A stretch of 64,000 bases of DNA from Charina bottae (lineage: Eukaryota > Chordata > Lepidosauria > Squamata > Charinaidae), in assembly GCA_023362775.1 (NCBI GenBank), contig JALMGJ010000020.1, forward strand, positions 5,419,001 to 5,483,000, given 5' to 3'. Below are positions 34,160 to 50,221 of this stretch, one piece after another; the stretch's first letter is position 1; the number at the start of each line of letters is the position of its first letter. A program made the position numbers and the translations under genes. The notes under the pieces are model-generated. The model did not search any database. It was not told the DNA's origin and was given only the letters and a program-made list of their open reading frames with translations.

Positions 34160-34303
34160 CAGTAGTAGGCAACTTGGGGTTATCAGATGCTTTGGACTAT
34201 ATTTGTGCTCTTGGCAATACATCCAATTGTCATGGATTATATACATTATAGTCCAAAATATCTAAAGGGCACCAGGTTACCTGCCTCTGGCACACTATTA
34301 TGG
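34160..34303. mobile_element. Palindromic hAT/MITE-like element, degraded
   Basis: CCAGTAGTAGGCAACTTGG and the inverse ACCAGGTTACCTGCCTCTGG are its ends. Inside, GATGCTTTGGACTATATTTG pairs with TATAGTCCAAAATATCTAAA. It belongs to the family of palindromes with GGACTACAACTCCC-type cores. A clear target duplication was not found. Confidence 0.6.
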
Positions 34304-36699
34304 TACCAAATTTAATTTAAATCTCTATGTCCTTAAGAGTGGATCATTTTCAAGTTACAAGTTAGCTCTTTTTTCTTTCTTTCTGGTTATCATGACTATT
34401 TTGCTAGTGGCGGCGGTGGGGAATTTACTCTATATAGAACACTGAGATCTTGTTTATTCTAAGCTTAACTTTTTACAGCTTCATTTAGCTGTAATTACAA
34501 ACAACACCTGAAAGGAATGCATCATTAAGAGGAGAAGAAATGCAAAATCTGCTACTTGGGAATATTCCAAGATTCTCTAGTGCCTCATTAATAACAAAGG
34601 CCCAAGAACCTCAGTAGACGAACTTACACGCTAAGCCTAAATTTCTGCCACTGTTTGCAGTTTCAACCCAAGGAAGACCACCTGTTCTGAAGAGCCCTAC
34701 TGTTTATTAAGTTGAGAAACAGAACCTATTTTCTAACATAAATATTAGCTTGCACAAAGTATCTGTTTCACTGTGGGGATAGCTGTCAGTGAACTTTGGA
34801 TCAGATAGAGTGGCAGAACTAATACACCCAAACCACAGTCTGTTTATCTCTGTACAAGAGGTAAACAGATTCTGTGGTTACTTACTTGAGTTCCTTTTAG
34901 AGTCAGCAGGGACCACATACAGTAATTTGATTAATGCATGCTTCCTTAGCCTGATACTTACAGTCCTAATTTTGAGATCAGAGCATAGTGGAAAAGTTTA
35001 CATAAGGAGAATTACAGGATAGAATTTTTATCTGCTGTAAATACAGGTGTATTGGGGTCCTTTGAATGATATTAACTGCCATGTAGTCCACTATTATGCA
35101 GACACCCATTTCATGCTTATCCCTTCTTTTTCATGGAAAGAATGACTTAAATTGGGTCTATATGGAACAACTGCATTATGTCTCATGCAGTTGCTCTGGG
35201 CATTACTGGATCAGTGCTCTTATTTTCATCAGTTGCAGAGAGAGAGAGATTTGGATTGATTAGCTGGGATCTAGCAAACTGCAGGAAAAGCTCTATCCCT
35301 GTTCCTGACTTATTTTCCTCTAATATCAGCTGTCCTTTGGAAAACTCAGGGAAGTCAGGATGGGAGTTGGGGACCTTAGCAAAGTGTGCAGTGAGGCCTG
35401 GAGGCTAAAGGAGTATGGAACAGCAGCAACAATTAAAAACCGCCACAAGAATAACAAAAAAAAAATGGAAAGATAAAAAAAAAGAAAAAGAAGAGCAGAA
35501 AGGATTAGCAGTAATGGCATAGGTACAGGCAGTAATTTTCTGATTTAATAAGCTTGATTTACCATTTGTTTTTCCATTTAACCAGAGCAGGAGTATAAAA
35601 TCTTTTGGTGGCCGAGAGGCCAGTTACATTTTTGGGTGGCTGAGAGCTGAGTGCGAGTAGGATGCTGGATATGGACTTCCTGAACGTCTCTTAGCTCCTT
35701 CCTCCCTCCCTCCAATTTTCCTGTTGGGTGCTGTCAACAGAAGTGTGACTCATAGTGCTGCCAAATTTTCTTTCCCCCCAGTTATACAGATTTGTAAGAG
35801 GACATCCCCTTTTACTAAGTTAATATGTTCTGGGTTTTCCCCCTGTATGTTGTTTTCAGTGTTATCTTTTATAATAATTGTTTGATTTTACTTTGCTGTA
35901 GCTTGTATTCTTGGAAAAAATGGCATATTTTGGCTTTTGTGGTCTTTTGACATAGAATAAAGATAAGGTTTTTATGGGTGGGGGCTTGTTCCTTTTAACT
36001 GATGTAAAGACTATTTTAGTAACTACAATACTATTTTTGACCTTTCCTATCCCAAATGGCAGGAAAGTATCTCTCAAATTTGTAGTCAGAGGTGGGCTGG
36101 CTGATACAAAAAAAAAAAAGGGGGGGGTTGTCTATCCCTTAATAGATTTCCCTTATTCTAAACCCAGAAGCCTAATGCTCCTGAAGCTGACATACATTCT
36201 TATCAACCCATCACCTTTGGGGGGAATTTGGTGTCAAATTCTTAAATTATCTTGCTTGAAGTTCAATGGAGAATATCCTTTGAATATTTTCTGGTTGTGT
36301 GACTCTTCTCCCAACGCTAGTGAACGTTATGTTCAATATCAGCATTTGACATGAAAGGATATTACAGTAGCAGTCAACTTTTGATGATAATGGAGAGCAG
36401 GCATACAACTGCATTGAGAATTTCATAGAATCAGACATGAAGCATTATTTGTCTGCATTTGACAAGTGATATTCAACTATAGGCTATGTGAGAAATCTAT
36501 AATTGGATTTCTCCTTTTACTTTCTTCACCTACAAGAAAGTGTGTACAGTATACCTCTGCTACAAAGGAAAAGGGGGTCTAATTTTGTTCGCTTCCCATG
36601 ACATCCAACCAAATAGCATCCCCTCATGATAACTGCTCTTACTCATGAAAAGAAATATAACCATGGTCTCCTTCTGGACTAGCTCTGAAGGTTGGAAGT
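34304..36699. other. Intron 16, unrecognised DNA
   Basis: Homopolymer and A-rich patches occur at about 35455-35500 and 36108-36126. No coding sequence or clear repeat family was recognised. Confidence 0.4.
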
Positions 36700-37800
36700 T
36701 GGGACCACTGTTTTACAGTGGGTCTCCTTTTTGAGGGGTCAGTTTTACTGTGGGGGGAAAGAGGTTGAGTCTGTAGGAGCTCTATTATGGAGTGTTTCAG
36801 GGGTCAGCCCTTTCCCCTGTTGTTTATGAAACTGCATGAAACTGCTGAGAGAGATTATTAGCTAGCATGGGGCATAGTGTCGTCAGAATGTAGGTGATTC
36901 ATCACTTATACATCTCTACCTCTGGCTGAACAGGCAGCGTAGTAGAAATCCTGACCTGGTGCCTGGAGGCTGTGAGAGTCTGGATGGGGAAAAACAGATA
37001 CAGGTTTGGTCTGGAAATGAATATAATAGAAGACACAAAAGCTCAATTCTGGTAAATCCTAGCAAGATGTAGTGACTGGATTCAAAGGCCTACTGAACCC
37101 AGAAATATTCCGTCTAACTCTAGATGGGATTGTGCTCCCTCATGTAGAGTTGGCTTTCAATTTGGGGGTTCTCCTGGACTCTTTAGTTCCTGCTGGAATA
37201 CAGATGGAGGCCATGGCCAGGAGAAACTTTGCACAATCACATCTTCTGTGGCAGCTGTGGCCATTTCTGGATCAGGAACCATTGTGCATGGTCACTCATG
37301 CCCTCATCCCCTTGTGGCTGAACTACTGCAATTGGCTCTACATGAGGCTGCTGTTGAAGACCATTTGGAAACTTCAGCTGATCCAACATGCAGCTGCCTG
37401 CATAGTAAGGAGCAAATTGAAATTTACCTATGTGACACCACTATTTTAGCTGCCAGTTAGCCTTTGGGTGCAAATTCAAGCTGGTGTCATCATTAAAGCC
37501 CATCACGACTCAGGACCTGGTACCTATGTGACTGCCTTGTCCAGGCTCAATCTGCCCAGCCAGTGAGATCAGAAAAAGAGGGATTGCCCTCTCCCAGATA
37601 TCCAGTCCTCCTCCTCCTTATTGGGCTTCCGGAGGGCTGGAACGATCTGGCTCTTTAGGAAGGCATTTGGGATATGGAGGTTTGGTCTATGCCTATGAGA
37701 TGGCACTGTCATTGTTTGGTGGGGGGTGTTTATGTGTTGGGCTTTTAAATTACTATTTTTAACCTTTGTTGTGGCGTTTTTTTACAGCCTGTGGGAATTT
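36700..37800 (+). mobile_element. L2-like LINE, transcriptase C-terminal part and 3' region
   Basis: The decayed + frame at 37072-37449 reads HVELAFNLGVLLDSLVPAGI, HALIPLWLNYCNWLYMRLLL and KLQLIQHAAACIVRSKLKF, in the same order as the L2-like copy at 26.7-27.7 kb. An in-frame stop follows, then the region CTTCCGGAGGGCTGGAACGA before the 3' end. Confidence 0.8.
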
Positions 37801-37806
37801 AGCAGT

Positions 37807-38010
37807 ACAGGTAATCGTCATTTAGCGACCATTTGCAGTTACAACAGTGATGAAGAAGTAACTTTATGACCAGTCCTTGCATTTACAACCTTTGCAGGTC
37901 TGTAAAGCAAAGGAAAGCTGAAGTAAGATCATAAGCCCACTTAGTGACTGCTTTGCTTAACGATCAAGTTGCCAGTCCCAGTTGTGGTTGCTAAACGAGG
38001 ACTACCAGCA
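37807..38010. mobile_element. Palindromic DNA-transposon fragment (ttaagcgaggac family)
   Basis: ACAGGTAATCGTCATTTAGC GACC at the left and GGTTGCTAAACGAGGACTAC at the right are inverted-type ends with repeated GCTTAACGATC and ACTTAGTGACTG motifs inside. Same family as 10.2 kb. Confidence 0.75.
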
Positions 38011-39357
38011 TAGAAGCCTTAATAAATAAATAGATAACTAGCAGGCACATTATGCTGTGGGGAAGAATTAGATCATCCCTACATCATGACTCTGATTCCA
38101 AATCTCTTATACTATCCAATTTGCTCTAAGTACAGTCGGTATTTTCTATCATTCAACCAGCTTACAAAATGTTGAAATTACAATTATTACCAAATAAACA
38201 ATAATGTAAAAACACCATGGTACAAAGCATATTATGAAAGAGCTAAGAAAAACTGCAACAAATATCAAGTTTTGCCACTATGGACATACAGTATAGCTCC
38301 TGAGATATCAGAATTGTTTGGCAGCTGCTATACAGAAGATATGCAGTAATCAGCATTCAGCAATATCTGACATAAGACATGTAGCAGAATAGGTCAGCTC
38401 TTCTACAACATCAATTTAACAGAATAGATCAATTCATTTACAGCAGAACTGTATACTATTTGCATTTATTTAGCTATCCAGAAAGGGTGTTTTGCAAATG
38501 TTGGTTCGAATTTTAATTCTAAGTACAAGATTTTGAGATACTGCAAAGAAAAATAGGATCAGTACTACTTTTGGCCAAGTATAATTTATGAGTAGAAGAT
38601 CCTTGTATGAAAATACTAATCCCTTGGTTATACCATTATATTTCAATAAATTGTCAAATCTTCATCTTATGCTTATAAGGGAATGAGTTCAGTTGGAAAC
38701 ATTAACTTCTGCATAGGTTTAGTCTGAAAATGAATATAATGGAAGACACCAAAACCTAGTTTCATCCCAATTCTGGTAAATTATTGATGTCTTTTTCTGG
38801 AACACAGTTCCAGGAGGCATAGTTAGCAAATATTTCCACTGTAAAATGTTATTTATGTAAAATATTTATCTACTTCCTGTCATGGAGTATGTGTCCTGGT
38901 AATATACAATAATTAAACCATATAATAAATATTCACTATAAGACAAACATGGCTTAAACAACCTTATAAATAATCAAAAGGCAATGTTTTCATAAACATA
39001 ATCAATATATTCTTAAACTAGAATGTTTGTATTGAGTGACAAGCATATTCTAAATGGTGGGAGTCACAGTGAAAATCACTGTGTATCACTGTATCACTGC
39101 AAGGATACAAGAATATATCTTTAAAAATCACAGTATTTTGATAATTAATGCCCAATTTGGAAGTCATTTTGCTGGCACAATATTGGGCAGTCTGCAAGCC
39201 TTGCTTAATTTATAACAGACATATTTTACCTCTTTTTCAACAGTCACCTGGGATCTGATAATCATGTTATTATTTGGGTAGGGCATTTACACAGATAGAA
39301 TACTATACTTGTAATGGTGATAATTCCCAAAGTCACATCAAAGGTTATCAGATATTA
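38011..39357. other. Intron 16, unrecognised AT-rich DNA
   Basis: Two short phrases at about 38715-38780 (GTCTGAAAATGAATATAATG GAAGACACC) repeat the sequence at 37010-37040, so a small piece of the same LINE family is present. Nothing else was assigned. Confidence 0.4.
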
Positions 39358-39362
39358 TATAC

Positions 39363-39470
39363 CTTTTCCTTTTCCTTTTCCTTTTCCTTTTCCTTTTCCT
39401 TTTCCTTTTCTCCTTCCTTCCTTCCTTCCTTCCTTCCTTCCTCCCTCCCTCCCTCCCTCCCTCCCTCCTT
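39363..39470. repeat. Compound polypyrimidine tract (CCTTTT)n-(CCTT)n-(CCCT)n
   Basis: Eight CCTTTT units are followed by about eight CCTT units and seven CCCT units, giving more than 100 nearly uninterrupted pyrimidines on the + strand. Confidence 0.95.
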
Positions 39471-41480
39471 GAATTCTTGAAATTTATGAGCCCAGGAATT
39501 TATTTTCTCATATACTTCAGAAAGTTAGAGGGGCAGCTTGTGTGCAAGTGTAAATACTGGTTCATTCTGGGGAAATTTATTAGAATTATAACACAACAGT
39601 ATGCTGGATAGAATTTATAGAGACACTGGGGCAGACATAATTTAGGGCTAGTTGAGTGGCCTGTTACATTTTACATTCAAGTAAATTTCAGTATTTGACC
39701 TAAACCAAGTTGGAGTAAAGACAAATATAACATGTTAAATAAGGTTTAAACACACATTCACCACCTTGAAACAAAATACAGGTGGCATGTGTTCAAACTA
39801 TTTCATCTCATTGCAAATGTTATAACGATCTGCATTCTAGGTGTATCTTGCTACTATCAGATATCAGATCGGCAATAGATGTACAGGGATTTGTTGCTTT
39901 TCATTCCTAAGTAGAAAAAAGTGTGACCACATATAGTTTATGATTAATTTGACCCTGCTACAGAAAAAATATACAAATACATTGACCCTTGCATTATGGA
40001 TTAAATATGCATTTGCTGAATGTACTTTTCTACAAAGGTGAATCAAAGGTCGATTTTTCTTGCATATTTTATGTGCATATTGCAATATTGAGTTTTTTTC
40101 TGAAATACCAACTGAGGTTTCTGATTCCCCTCAACTGGTTTAATATAAATCAGATCCAGGCTTAGTCTTACTGAAATAAAATTTAAAGAAGGAGAACTAT
40201 AGGAACAATTCTGGTAGCTCATGTTTTATTTTCAGAATTTTTAGAAAGCCTCATTCTAGAGGGTTTTTGATTTTAATAAAGCAAAAGCACAACTGGATTA
40301 GAAGAAGAATCCAGAAGATCACAATAGTCCCAGAGTATGAACGTGTCTTATCCTAATTTATCATGTCGAGTGGGAAAAATATTATTGACAGGCAATAGAA
40401 GAAGACAGTGATCACTTAATACGAGCCTTTGACTCATTTTCAGTACTCCATACCCAATTCCACATATAGAATACATGCATCCCATAAGAGAGAAGAAAAT
40501 GGGAAGCTGACTATTACCACATTAGTCCTGCCTAATCTGGCTGTCAGCTGCACTCGAGATCTCTGAGGACTTGCTTACCACCTGTTATCTGAAGGCAGGG
40601 ATGGAAGCCAAACAGCTTCAGTTTGAAAAGTGTATAGCCAAGGAGTTATGGCAGTAGCTGATGAGAGGCAGGAACTTCTTTTTCTTTTGTAGGCTAAACT
40701 AATTAAGACAGGAAAACCTGTCCTTGTTAGTAACTGTTGGAGTACATCTAAGCTTCTATTTACTGAAGGCAGCAGTCATCAGTTTGGCCGCAGCTGATTG
40801 TATTAATGTAAGGGGGCTTCTGTCCAGGCAAAAACAAGTGCTTCCATAATACTGACTGGGATTCCTCCTGGCTTCCACATTGCAGTCTGATTGGTTCTAG
40901 CAGAGGTAGGCCATAACTTCAGCCAGATCCTGAATCTAGTTGGACTGCTTTGGGGTCAAACTGATCTGATGGGATCAAAAGGAATCCCTGGGGAGCAATC
41001 TTTGCCAAACTGAGTATAAATCTTCAAAGAATGGCAGAAAGGCAGGTACCATATATGCAGGTACTATATAATTCCATTTCTCAAAAAAATACCAATATGG
41101 GGAGGGAGGGAGGGAGGGAGAGAGTCAAGTCTACCTTCTAATCATAGGGTCTCTCCAGTCTTAGTGTTTTTATGCAAATGGTCATCTGCTTGCAATAGAT
41201 GTGGTCATTCCAAAATAAAGAATACTGAATGGCCATTGTAATTTGTATTAATACATTGATTAATACAAATGGTCATAAGAAAGCATTGAAAACTGTTAGG
41301 TAACAGTACACTTTAGAGCAAATGCTATTTAACTCCAACCAAAAACAAAGAATCCTTCATTCCCCAAAACAGTTGTATAATGTCTGTAGTTTTCATTAAC
41401 TTTGCACACTACTTTCTGTGTTTATTGCCCCAAATTTGTAAATACTTTTTTACACAACACATTGCATCTATCTGCGTGAT
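39471..41480. other. Intron 16, unrecognised DNA
   Basis: Contains a short (GGGA)n run at 41100-41121 and a short palindrome near 41240-41272 (ATTTGTATTAATACATTGAT TAATACAAAT). No gene or assigned repeat. Confidence 0.4.
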
Positions 41481-41738
41481 GCTTATTTTATTTATTTTTA
41501 TTTATTTAATTTTTATCCCACCTTTATTATTTTTATAAATAATTCAAGGTGGCGAACATACCTAATACTCCTTCCTCCTCCTATTTTCCCCACAACAACA
41601 ACCCTGTGAGGTGAGTTGGGCTGAGAGAGAGAGACTGGCCCAAGGTCACCCAGCCAGTTTTCATGCCTAAGGTGGGACTAGAACTCACAGACTTCTGGTT
41701 TCTAGCCCGTTCCCTTAACCACTAGACCAAACTGGGTA
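41481..41738 (-). mobile_element. MIR-like tRNA-derived SINE
   Basis: Nearly collinear with the copy at 8938-9185: (TTTA)n, CCACCTTTATTATTTTTATA, CTCCTTCCTCCTCCTATTTT, CCAAGGTCACCCAGCCAGTT and CCCTTAACCACTAGACCAAA. It is more complete at the tRNA-like end. Confidence 0.88.
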
Positions 41739-41867
41739 GGATTATCTTCACAAAAGGAAAGTGTTTGCAAATATCATCTCATCCTATCCAGAAGTAACAT
41801 AATTACAGCCAGCCGTCCTTCCTTCCTCAGTAGGATTTAAAGGAATCTGATTCCCTCAAAAGTGTTT

Positions 41868-41955
41868 ACTGTATTTATTTATTTATTTATTTATCAAATT
41901 TTGTCACCGCCCATCTCCCACCTCAAGAGGGACTCTAGGTGTCCCATCACAGTAT
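41868..41955 (-). mobile_element. L2/CR1-type LINE 3' tail
   Basis: (TTTA)n is followed by TTTTGTCACCGCCCATCTCC and GGGACTCTAGGTG, the same 3' terminus as at 25.1 and 56.8 kb, truncated at once. Confidence 0.75.
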
Positions 41956-43574
41956 TTGCAGACTGTGTCCCATTTTGTTGAAACAATTTAAAAGCTGCAG
42001 CTGTTTTTTTCCTATGCTGTTCAACGGGAATTGCAAAAGTTGCAGCAGATTGAACAGAGACTCCTCTGATTCAGTTCAAATTATTAAGTGCCAATCCATT
42101 TTATAGAGTACCAAATCAGACCCAGAACCGAGCCTTGTGTGCAGTACACACCCCTAGATTCTAGCCATTTCCCCTTCTGCTTTCTTCTGCTCACTTCCTC
42201 TTGTAGAGTTGAACAGAGCTGAATTGAATGAAATGCAATGTACTTTTGGGTAACATACAAAGTACTCTGAAATTATATTGTTTTGTATTAAAACTGTGAG
42301 ACTGATCAGTTGGTTAAATTTCCAGAGCATGACATAGTCATTTATTTTCCATCAATATTGCAGTGCATAATGCATAGTTGATTCAGTTCCCCAATTAAAT
42401 AATACTGGAAGAAAACCTCAGATTAATTTTACTTGGCTATTCCTGCTACTGCTAAATGCCAGCCACATCTAAGCTACTGCTGAACAACTAGAATGGATGT
42501 CACCATAGCAAACTGACCTCTTGGCATATAATGTGTTTCTGCGCAGTGTGCTACGTGCTTACATTTGTGGAAATCACATTTTTGTTTAATATACCAAAAT
42601 AAACAGAGTGAACCACATGCAGTATGATTGGGTGAAGCATGCCTGGTGCACCCTAACCGAATTTGCAGGGTTTAACAGAGAAGTTTCAGGCAGGAAAAAC
42701 AATCTGGGGAAAAGTTACAGGTCCAGTTTGCAAATCATCTTTTTTGGGTTGGCAGTCACTAGACCGTTTCTGTTTGGAAAGCAGGTTTTTGTTCATTTTT
42801 CTGTCTCTGCCTTTTTTTCTGAGTAAAAAAAGTAAATATGGATAAGATATAAAAAGAATGGCTCTTTCCCTTAGACCAAACTTGCTTCACCGTCACACCA
42901 AAGTAGAGGATTTAGCTATTTTTTTGACGTGGTTAAATCAAGCTAAATTAGGCAGAAACCTGAATTGTCATATTTTAAATTAAGCACTGTTTCTTTTAAC
43001 AAAACAGACATGTGATATAAGTTTGTGATGGTTCATCTGTTAATCTCCCAATTTTTGTTGCTACTAGATAAAATATTGTACGATTGCATCTACAAATTTT
43101 CCTACACAAGCTCACCACATTTTAATTATTTTCCTGAGATCTGCATAATTTCAATCAATTATATGCTTGTGTCTACCACTAATGCCATATGATTCTGCAG
43201 TGCAGCTGTTTATCTCAAGGTGTAACAATGTCATCAACTTATATCATTCCTGCACTAGAGCTTCTATACAGCTGTGGCAGGATGGTGTATGTTGACGCTT
43301 TTAGGAGGTAGACTAAGATACAACAGATTTGGGTGGTTGTTTGGTATACTTCTGGGAAGTTCAAATATGAATGAAGCCCCCCCCAAAAAATTTAAAACAT
43401 GGGGTTTTGTGGGTGGAACATCAGATTATGGATTTTTTTTAGATCCAGTGCTTTCCCTCCCACCTGTCAGACTTCACCCAGAACAATGCTTGAACTAAAA
43501 AGTTAAGAGATTCAGGGACACAGCTCTTGATAAGAGGTTTATTGCAGACACTAGAAAAGCCATTAAGCCATATC
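41956..43574. other. Intron 16, unrecognised DNA
   Basis: No exon and no assigned repeat. Two overlapping + frames at 42608-42845 have no recognisable domain. Confidence 0.4.
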
Positions 43575-43585
43575 TATAGCACATC

Positions 43586-43914
43586 TAAGGGGGCGTGGTG
43601 GCTCAGCCGGTAAGATGCCAGGCTTGTTGATTGGAAGATCGCAAGTTCGGAGGTTCGAATCTCTAGCCCCGCGTGATGGAGTGAGCTCCTGCACTCGCTC
43701 CAGCTCTTGCCAACCTAGCAATTCGAAAGCATGCAAATGCAAGTAGATTAATAGGTACCACTTCGGTGGGTAGGTAACAGCATTCCGTGTGCATCATGCC
43801 GGCCACATGACCGTGGAAGCATCTTCGGACAACGCTGGCTAACAAACGGAGATGAGCACCGGCCCCTAGAGTCGGACACGACTGCACAAATGTGCGGGGG
43901 GAACCTTTACCTTT
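43586..43914 (+). mobile_element. Sauria-type SINE with perfect target duplication
   Basis: TATAGCACATC (11 bp) flanks it exactly at 43575-43585 and 43915-43925. It has the A box TGGCTCAGCCGG, B box GGTTCGAATCT, the body, then CTAGAGTCGGACACGACTGC and the tail ACCTTTACCTTT. A segment (CTCTTTGG) is missing from the 3' part. Confidence 0.95.
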
Positions 43915-43925
43915 TATAGCACATC

Positions 43926-46080
43926 CAGTGTTCAATTCTCTTATCTCTTTCTTTTGCCTTTGAGTCATGGCAGGATGAGAGCCAAACCTTTTTGGTAGGA
44001 GGAGGGTGACTGTGATGATCCACTCCTTTGATATTAACTTTTAGCACAAGCCATGATAGGATATGAAAAAGTTCTTTTATTAATAAAAGTGAATAGAATC
44101 GATGCAATGAGCAGACTGAGCATTTTCACGCGCAAACGTATTTTAAAACCTGCCAGACTCTCAAGCACCCCTCGTCCACCCCTCCCTTCCTGACTCACTT
44201 CCCATAACTTTACACTGCCAGCCTTTGATGTTTCCAGATGGATGGCCTTGGAGCCTGGTTCCTGTCGTCCCCCGCCTGAATGCCATTCTTATCTCTAACG
44301 GTTGCTCTACTGTCTGGCAAGCACTCTAGCTAATTACTACAGGCCTTGCACTAACTAATTACTACAAGTCCCATCTATCTAAAGCAGAATGGCAGGATGG
44401 CATCCTGACAGTGACACCTCTGTGTTATGGTAACAGCAGATCTGGTCTCAGGTTCTGCATTTCTGACTTTCCTAATCTAGCCCTTGCACTGTCCTTTTAA
44501 TTCTTGCCACGGAATTAGGGCGTGGCATCCTGAGGTTGGGATTTCCAGTTCTCAGATATAGTCTGGCTCAGAGGTGGTGGAAAGGTGGGAGGCAATTGCA
44601 AAATCAGGTTTCTCCCTCCGTCCCTGGCAATCTAGCCAGTCTATATTCTGTATGTGTATGTGTGCATCCATGTACTGTATACAGGAACATCTGCTGTCAT
44701 GCACCTTCTGAATCTATTCTAGATTAAACCTAATTTTCATTACAATTTAAGAAGTCAATGTTTTTTCTAATGTATCTTTATAAAGTATTCTCTTTGCAAG
44801 TCACCTGCACCAAAAGTTTAGAAATAATATTCTTAATTACTTTTATCCTTCAGTCTTTCTCCAAAGAACTCATCTAATGTTTAGACAGTTTCCCATTCTG
44901 GCAGCATACTGGGCCAAAACATCTTCATTTTGGCAAGAGGGATCCATCACATACTGGCTTGATTAACATACCGAGTCATGCCACAATGTGGTTTGTTTGG
45001 TTTTGCTTAGCATGTTGTGCAAATTTAGCCATTGTGTTTGTAAAGCATGTTGTACATTATAGCACAGCATGATCTGTGTACCCAATCAATTTAGAGTACA
45101 GTTTGATCTGTTCAGTGTCAGAAGAAATGCTTAGGATGGGCATAGAACTGGATAGGAGGAATCAAATTACTTTATTTTGCCTTTAAGGACAAAGAAAGAG
45201 CAAGGAAAATATTTGCATTTAACTTTTATAGTCTTCCTTTTGTAATCATAGATTACCTTTGTAGTCTCCAATGATAATGAGAGTGCCATTCTGTTTTAAA
45301 TATGATAATGTTAATGTCTTGGTGGATATATGTGAACCAAGGTCAGTCACAGCTATTACAATACTGTAATACATCAGGCAAGGAATGTGTTAATTAACTC
45401 ATCCTCTGCAGATGGTTATCCAAAGTCATTAAACAGTCTTCCTGACACTAGAAAGGATAAATGTTATGGGTCAAGTGTTAGCATCTAGCACTTGTACAGA
45501 TAAAGAGCAATCAAGTTAAAATCTTTGTCTGCTTTGGCAGCAACTTTTCTTAGTGTTTATGTGTTCAGTTCATGTGGGCAAATGAAGGACCAAGAATGTT
45601 AAATGGCAGCAATCCTGTAGAGCTGAAGTGCAGAAACTGTGAACCATACGGAGACTGTGTTAATATTCACACAGCAGTCAAACTCCTCAATTCTAGCAGT
45701 CAGAGCGAGGTTTGAAAACACAGAGATGATGGGATGATCCATCCAGAAGAGAGAGGGGCTTGCCCATCATTAGCTCTCCCCTCACCAACCAACAGTACAG
45801 TAAACATTGAAAAATAATCTTCACAGAAATATGGCCCTCAATATAAGACATGGTTGATGAAGCTAATTAAATTCACTGGTGCTGTTTTCTTCTATTGCAG
45901 TACTGTATTTTTATCTTGATCTTATCTGATCAAGGTTTTAAAAAGTCTGTGGTGTGCTAACAACAGAGCCAAACTGGTTGCATAGAGCTTTCTTCTTTTT
46001 TCTACGATGACTGCTGGAATGATCATGAGGTTGTACTGGGAAGGGGTGACACACCTTTATGCACATACTTGGATTCATTC
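43926..46080. other. Intron 16, unrecognised DNA
   Basis: No recognised exon or repeat family. 45150-45900 is free of simple repeats and of recognisable transposons. Confidence 0.4.
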
Positions 46081-47060
46081 ATTCATTTATTACAAATATT
46101 TGCATGCTGCCTACTCAGATGACTCCAGATGGCTTGCAGCAGTTACCCTGAAATACCCATAAAAACCTATAAAAATAAAAATTATGAAAACCTCTAAAAA
46201 ACTTTAAACTTCTTTTAAAAAGCTGTCTTCCATTAAAACTCACTCTCCAAAAGCCCTGTGGAAGAGGATGGTTTTTTACCTGTTTCCTGAACAATAAAAG
46301 GATGGGGACTGGCCTGACCATAAGGGGCAAACTGAGGGGGACAGCCAGCAAGAATGCCATTTTCTGGGTCCCCACCCCCTAATCCTTCTAGGCATAGGTC
46401 TCTGCAGCATTCTTTCCTGGCCAGATTGTGTAGGGTACTGTAGCAGGGGTCCCCAACCTTTTTGGTGCCAGGGACCAGTTTCAAAAGACTATTCTTCCGT
46501 GGACCGGGGGGGCAATGTTTCCGGGATTTCTGTAGAACGGGGGGCGGGGTTTGCGGGCAGGAGCCAATCACGCACACCGGGGGGCGGGGTTTGCGGGCAG
46601 GAGACAATCACAAGCACCGGGGGCAGGAAGGGGGCAGGGTTTGCGGGCAGGAGTCCCGCGGCCCAGTTCCTAACAGGCCGCAGCCCACAACTTGGGGACC
46701 CCTGCTGTAGAGAGTAAGGAAGATGACCTTGATGGAGATATGCAGGCTCTGTTGCCAAGGCAACAAGGGCTAAAAAAATTTTTAAAATCCAGAATGTGCC
46801 AATAATGTTTGGAAGTGGCTCAGACAGACACTTCCCTGATTCACTGAACTATAAGAAGGAGGTGGAGGTACAGCACAATCAGACTTGCAAGGTTCTGTTG
46901 TTAAAGCCAGTCTCAATAAAAGTAATTTTAGCCTTCCTGTGGAGTTGATTTCCTGGTCTGGTCTACCTAGTGGGGCTGACAAGAGGGCAGATTCTATCTG
47001 GAGAAGATGGTCCCCTAGGGAAGAAGGACCCAACCCATATTGGGCTTTATAGGATTTCTC
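46081..47060 (-). mobile_element. CR1/L2-type LINE 3' region, decayed and interrupted
   Basis: (CATT)n followed by TGCATGCTGCCTACTCAGAT and AACAATAAAAGGATGGGGAC looks like the antisense 3' part of a LINE. It resumes after the hAT element with GAGATATGCAGGCTCTGTTG and CCAACCCATATTGGGCTTTA TAGG (about 47030), the counterpart of the GGCTTTAAAGG phrase at 25.57 kb. Confidence 0.55.
46444..46704. mobile_element. Non-autonomous hAT (Charlie-like) with GC/CCAAT tandem units
   Basis: The termini CAGGGGTCCCCAA and TTGGGGACCCCTG are inverted repeats of the Charlie/MER type. CTGTAG flanks it at 46438-46443 and 46705-46710 (6 of the expected 8 bp). The interior has three 40-bp units at 46541-46580, 46581-46620 and 46621-46661 with the core GGGGCGGGGTTTGCGGGCAG then GAGCCAATCACGCACACCGG. 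Confidence 0.9.
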
Positions 47061-47334
47061 CATTAAGCATCTTCATGTAAGGCTTTGTTTTTTTATTCGG
47101 TATTTTCACGCCATATGTTGGTCTGCCTTTTCATCCATCTAGTCCCCTCTTTCTCCCCAAAGCTTGCATGATGGCTGTTTGTTTGTTTGTGTTTCTAAAA
47201 ACAAAACATCCCAGAACAAATGTGATAAAGAAAAACTTTGTCACACCCTTACTTTGTTTTTGTATTATTTAGAATATAGCAAGACTAACTGCACAATTCC
47301 ATAAATTTACGTGTGTTTCTAAAATTTACTTTGA

Positions 47335-50220
<2,886 letters not shown>

Positions 50221-50221
50221 C

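Noticed and set aside
41100..41121. CRISPR-like or satellite array
   Set aside because: It is a simple (GGGA)n run; no regularly spaced repeats with unique spacers occur anywhere in the window.
46462..46758. Gly-rich frames of 72-89 codons
   Set aside because: Same cause: tandem GC-rich units of the Charlie-like hAT element.
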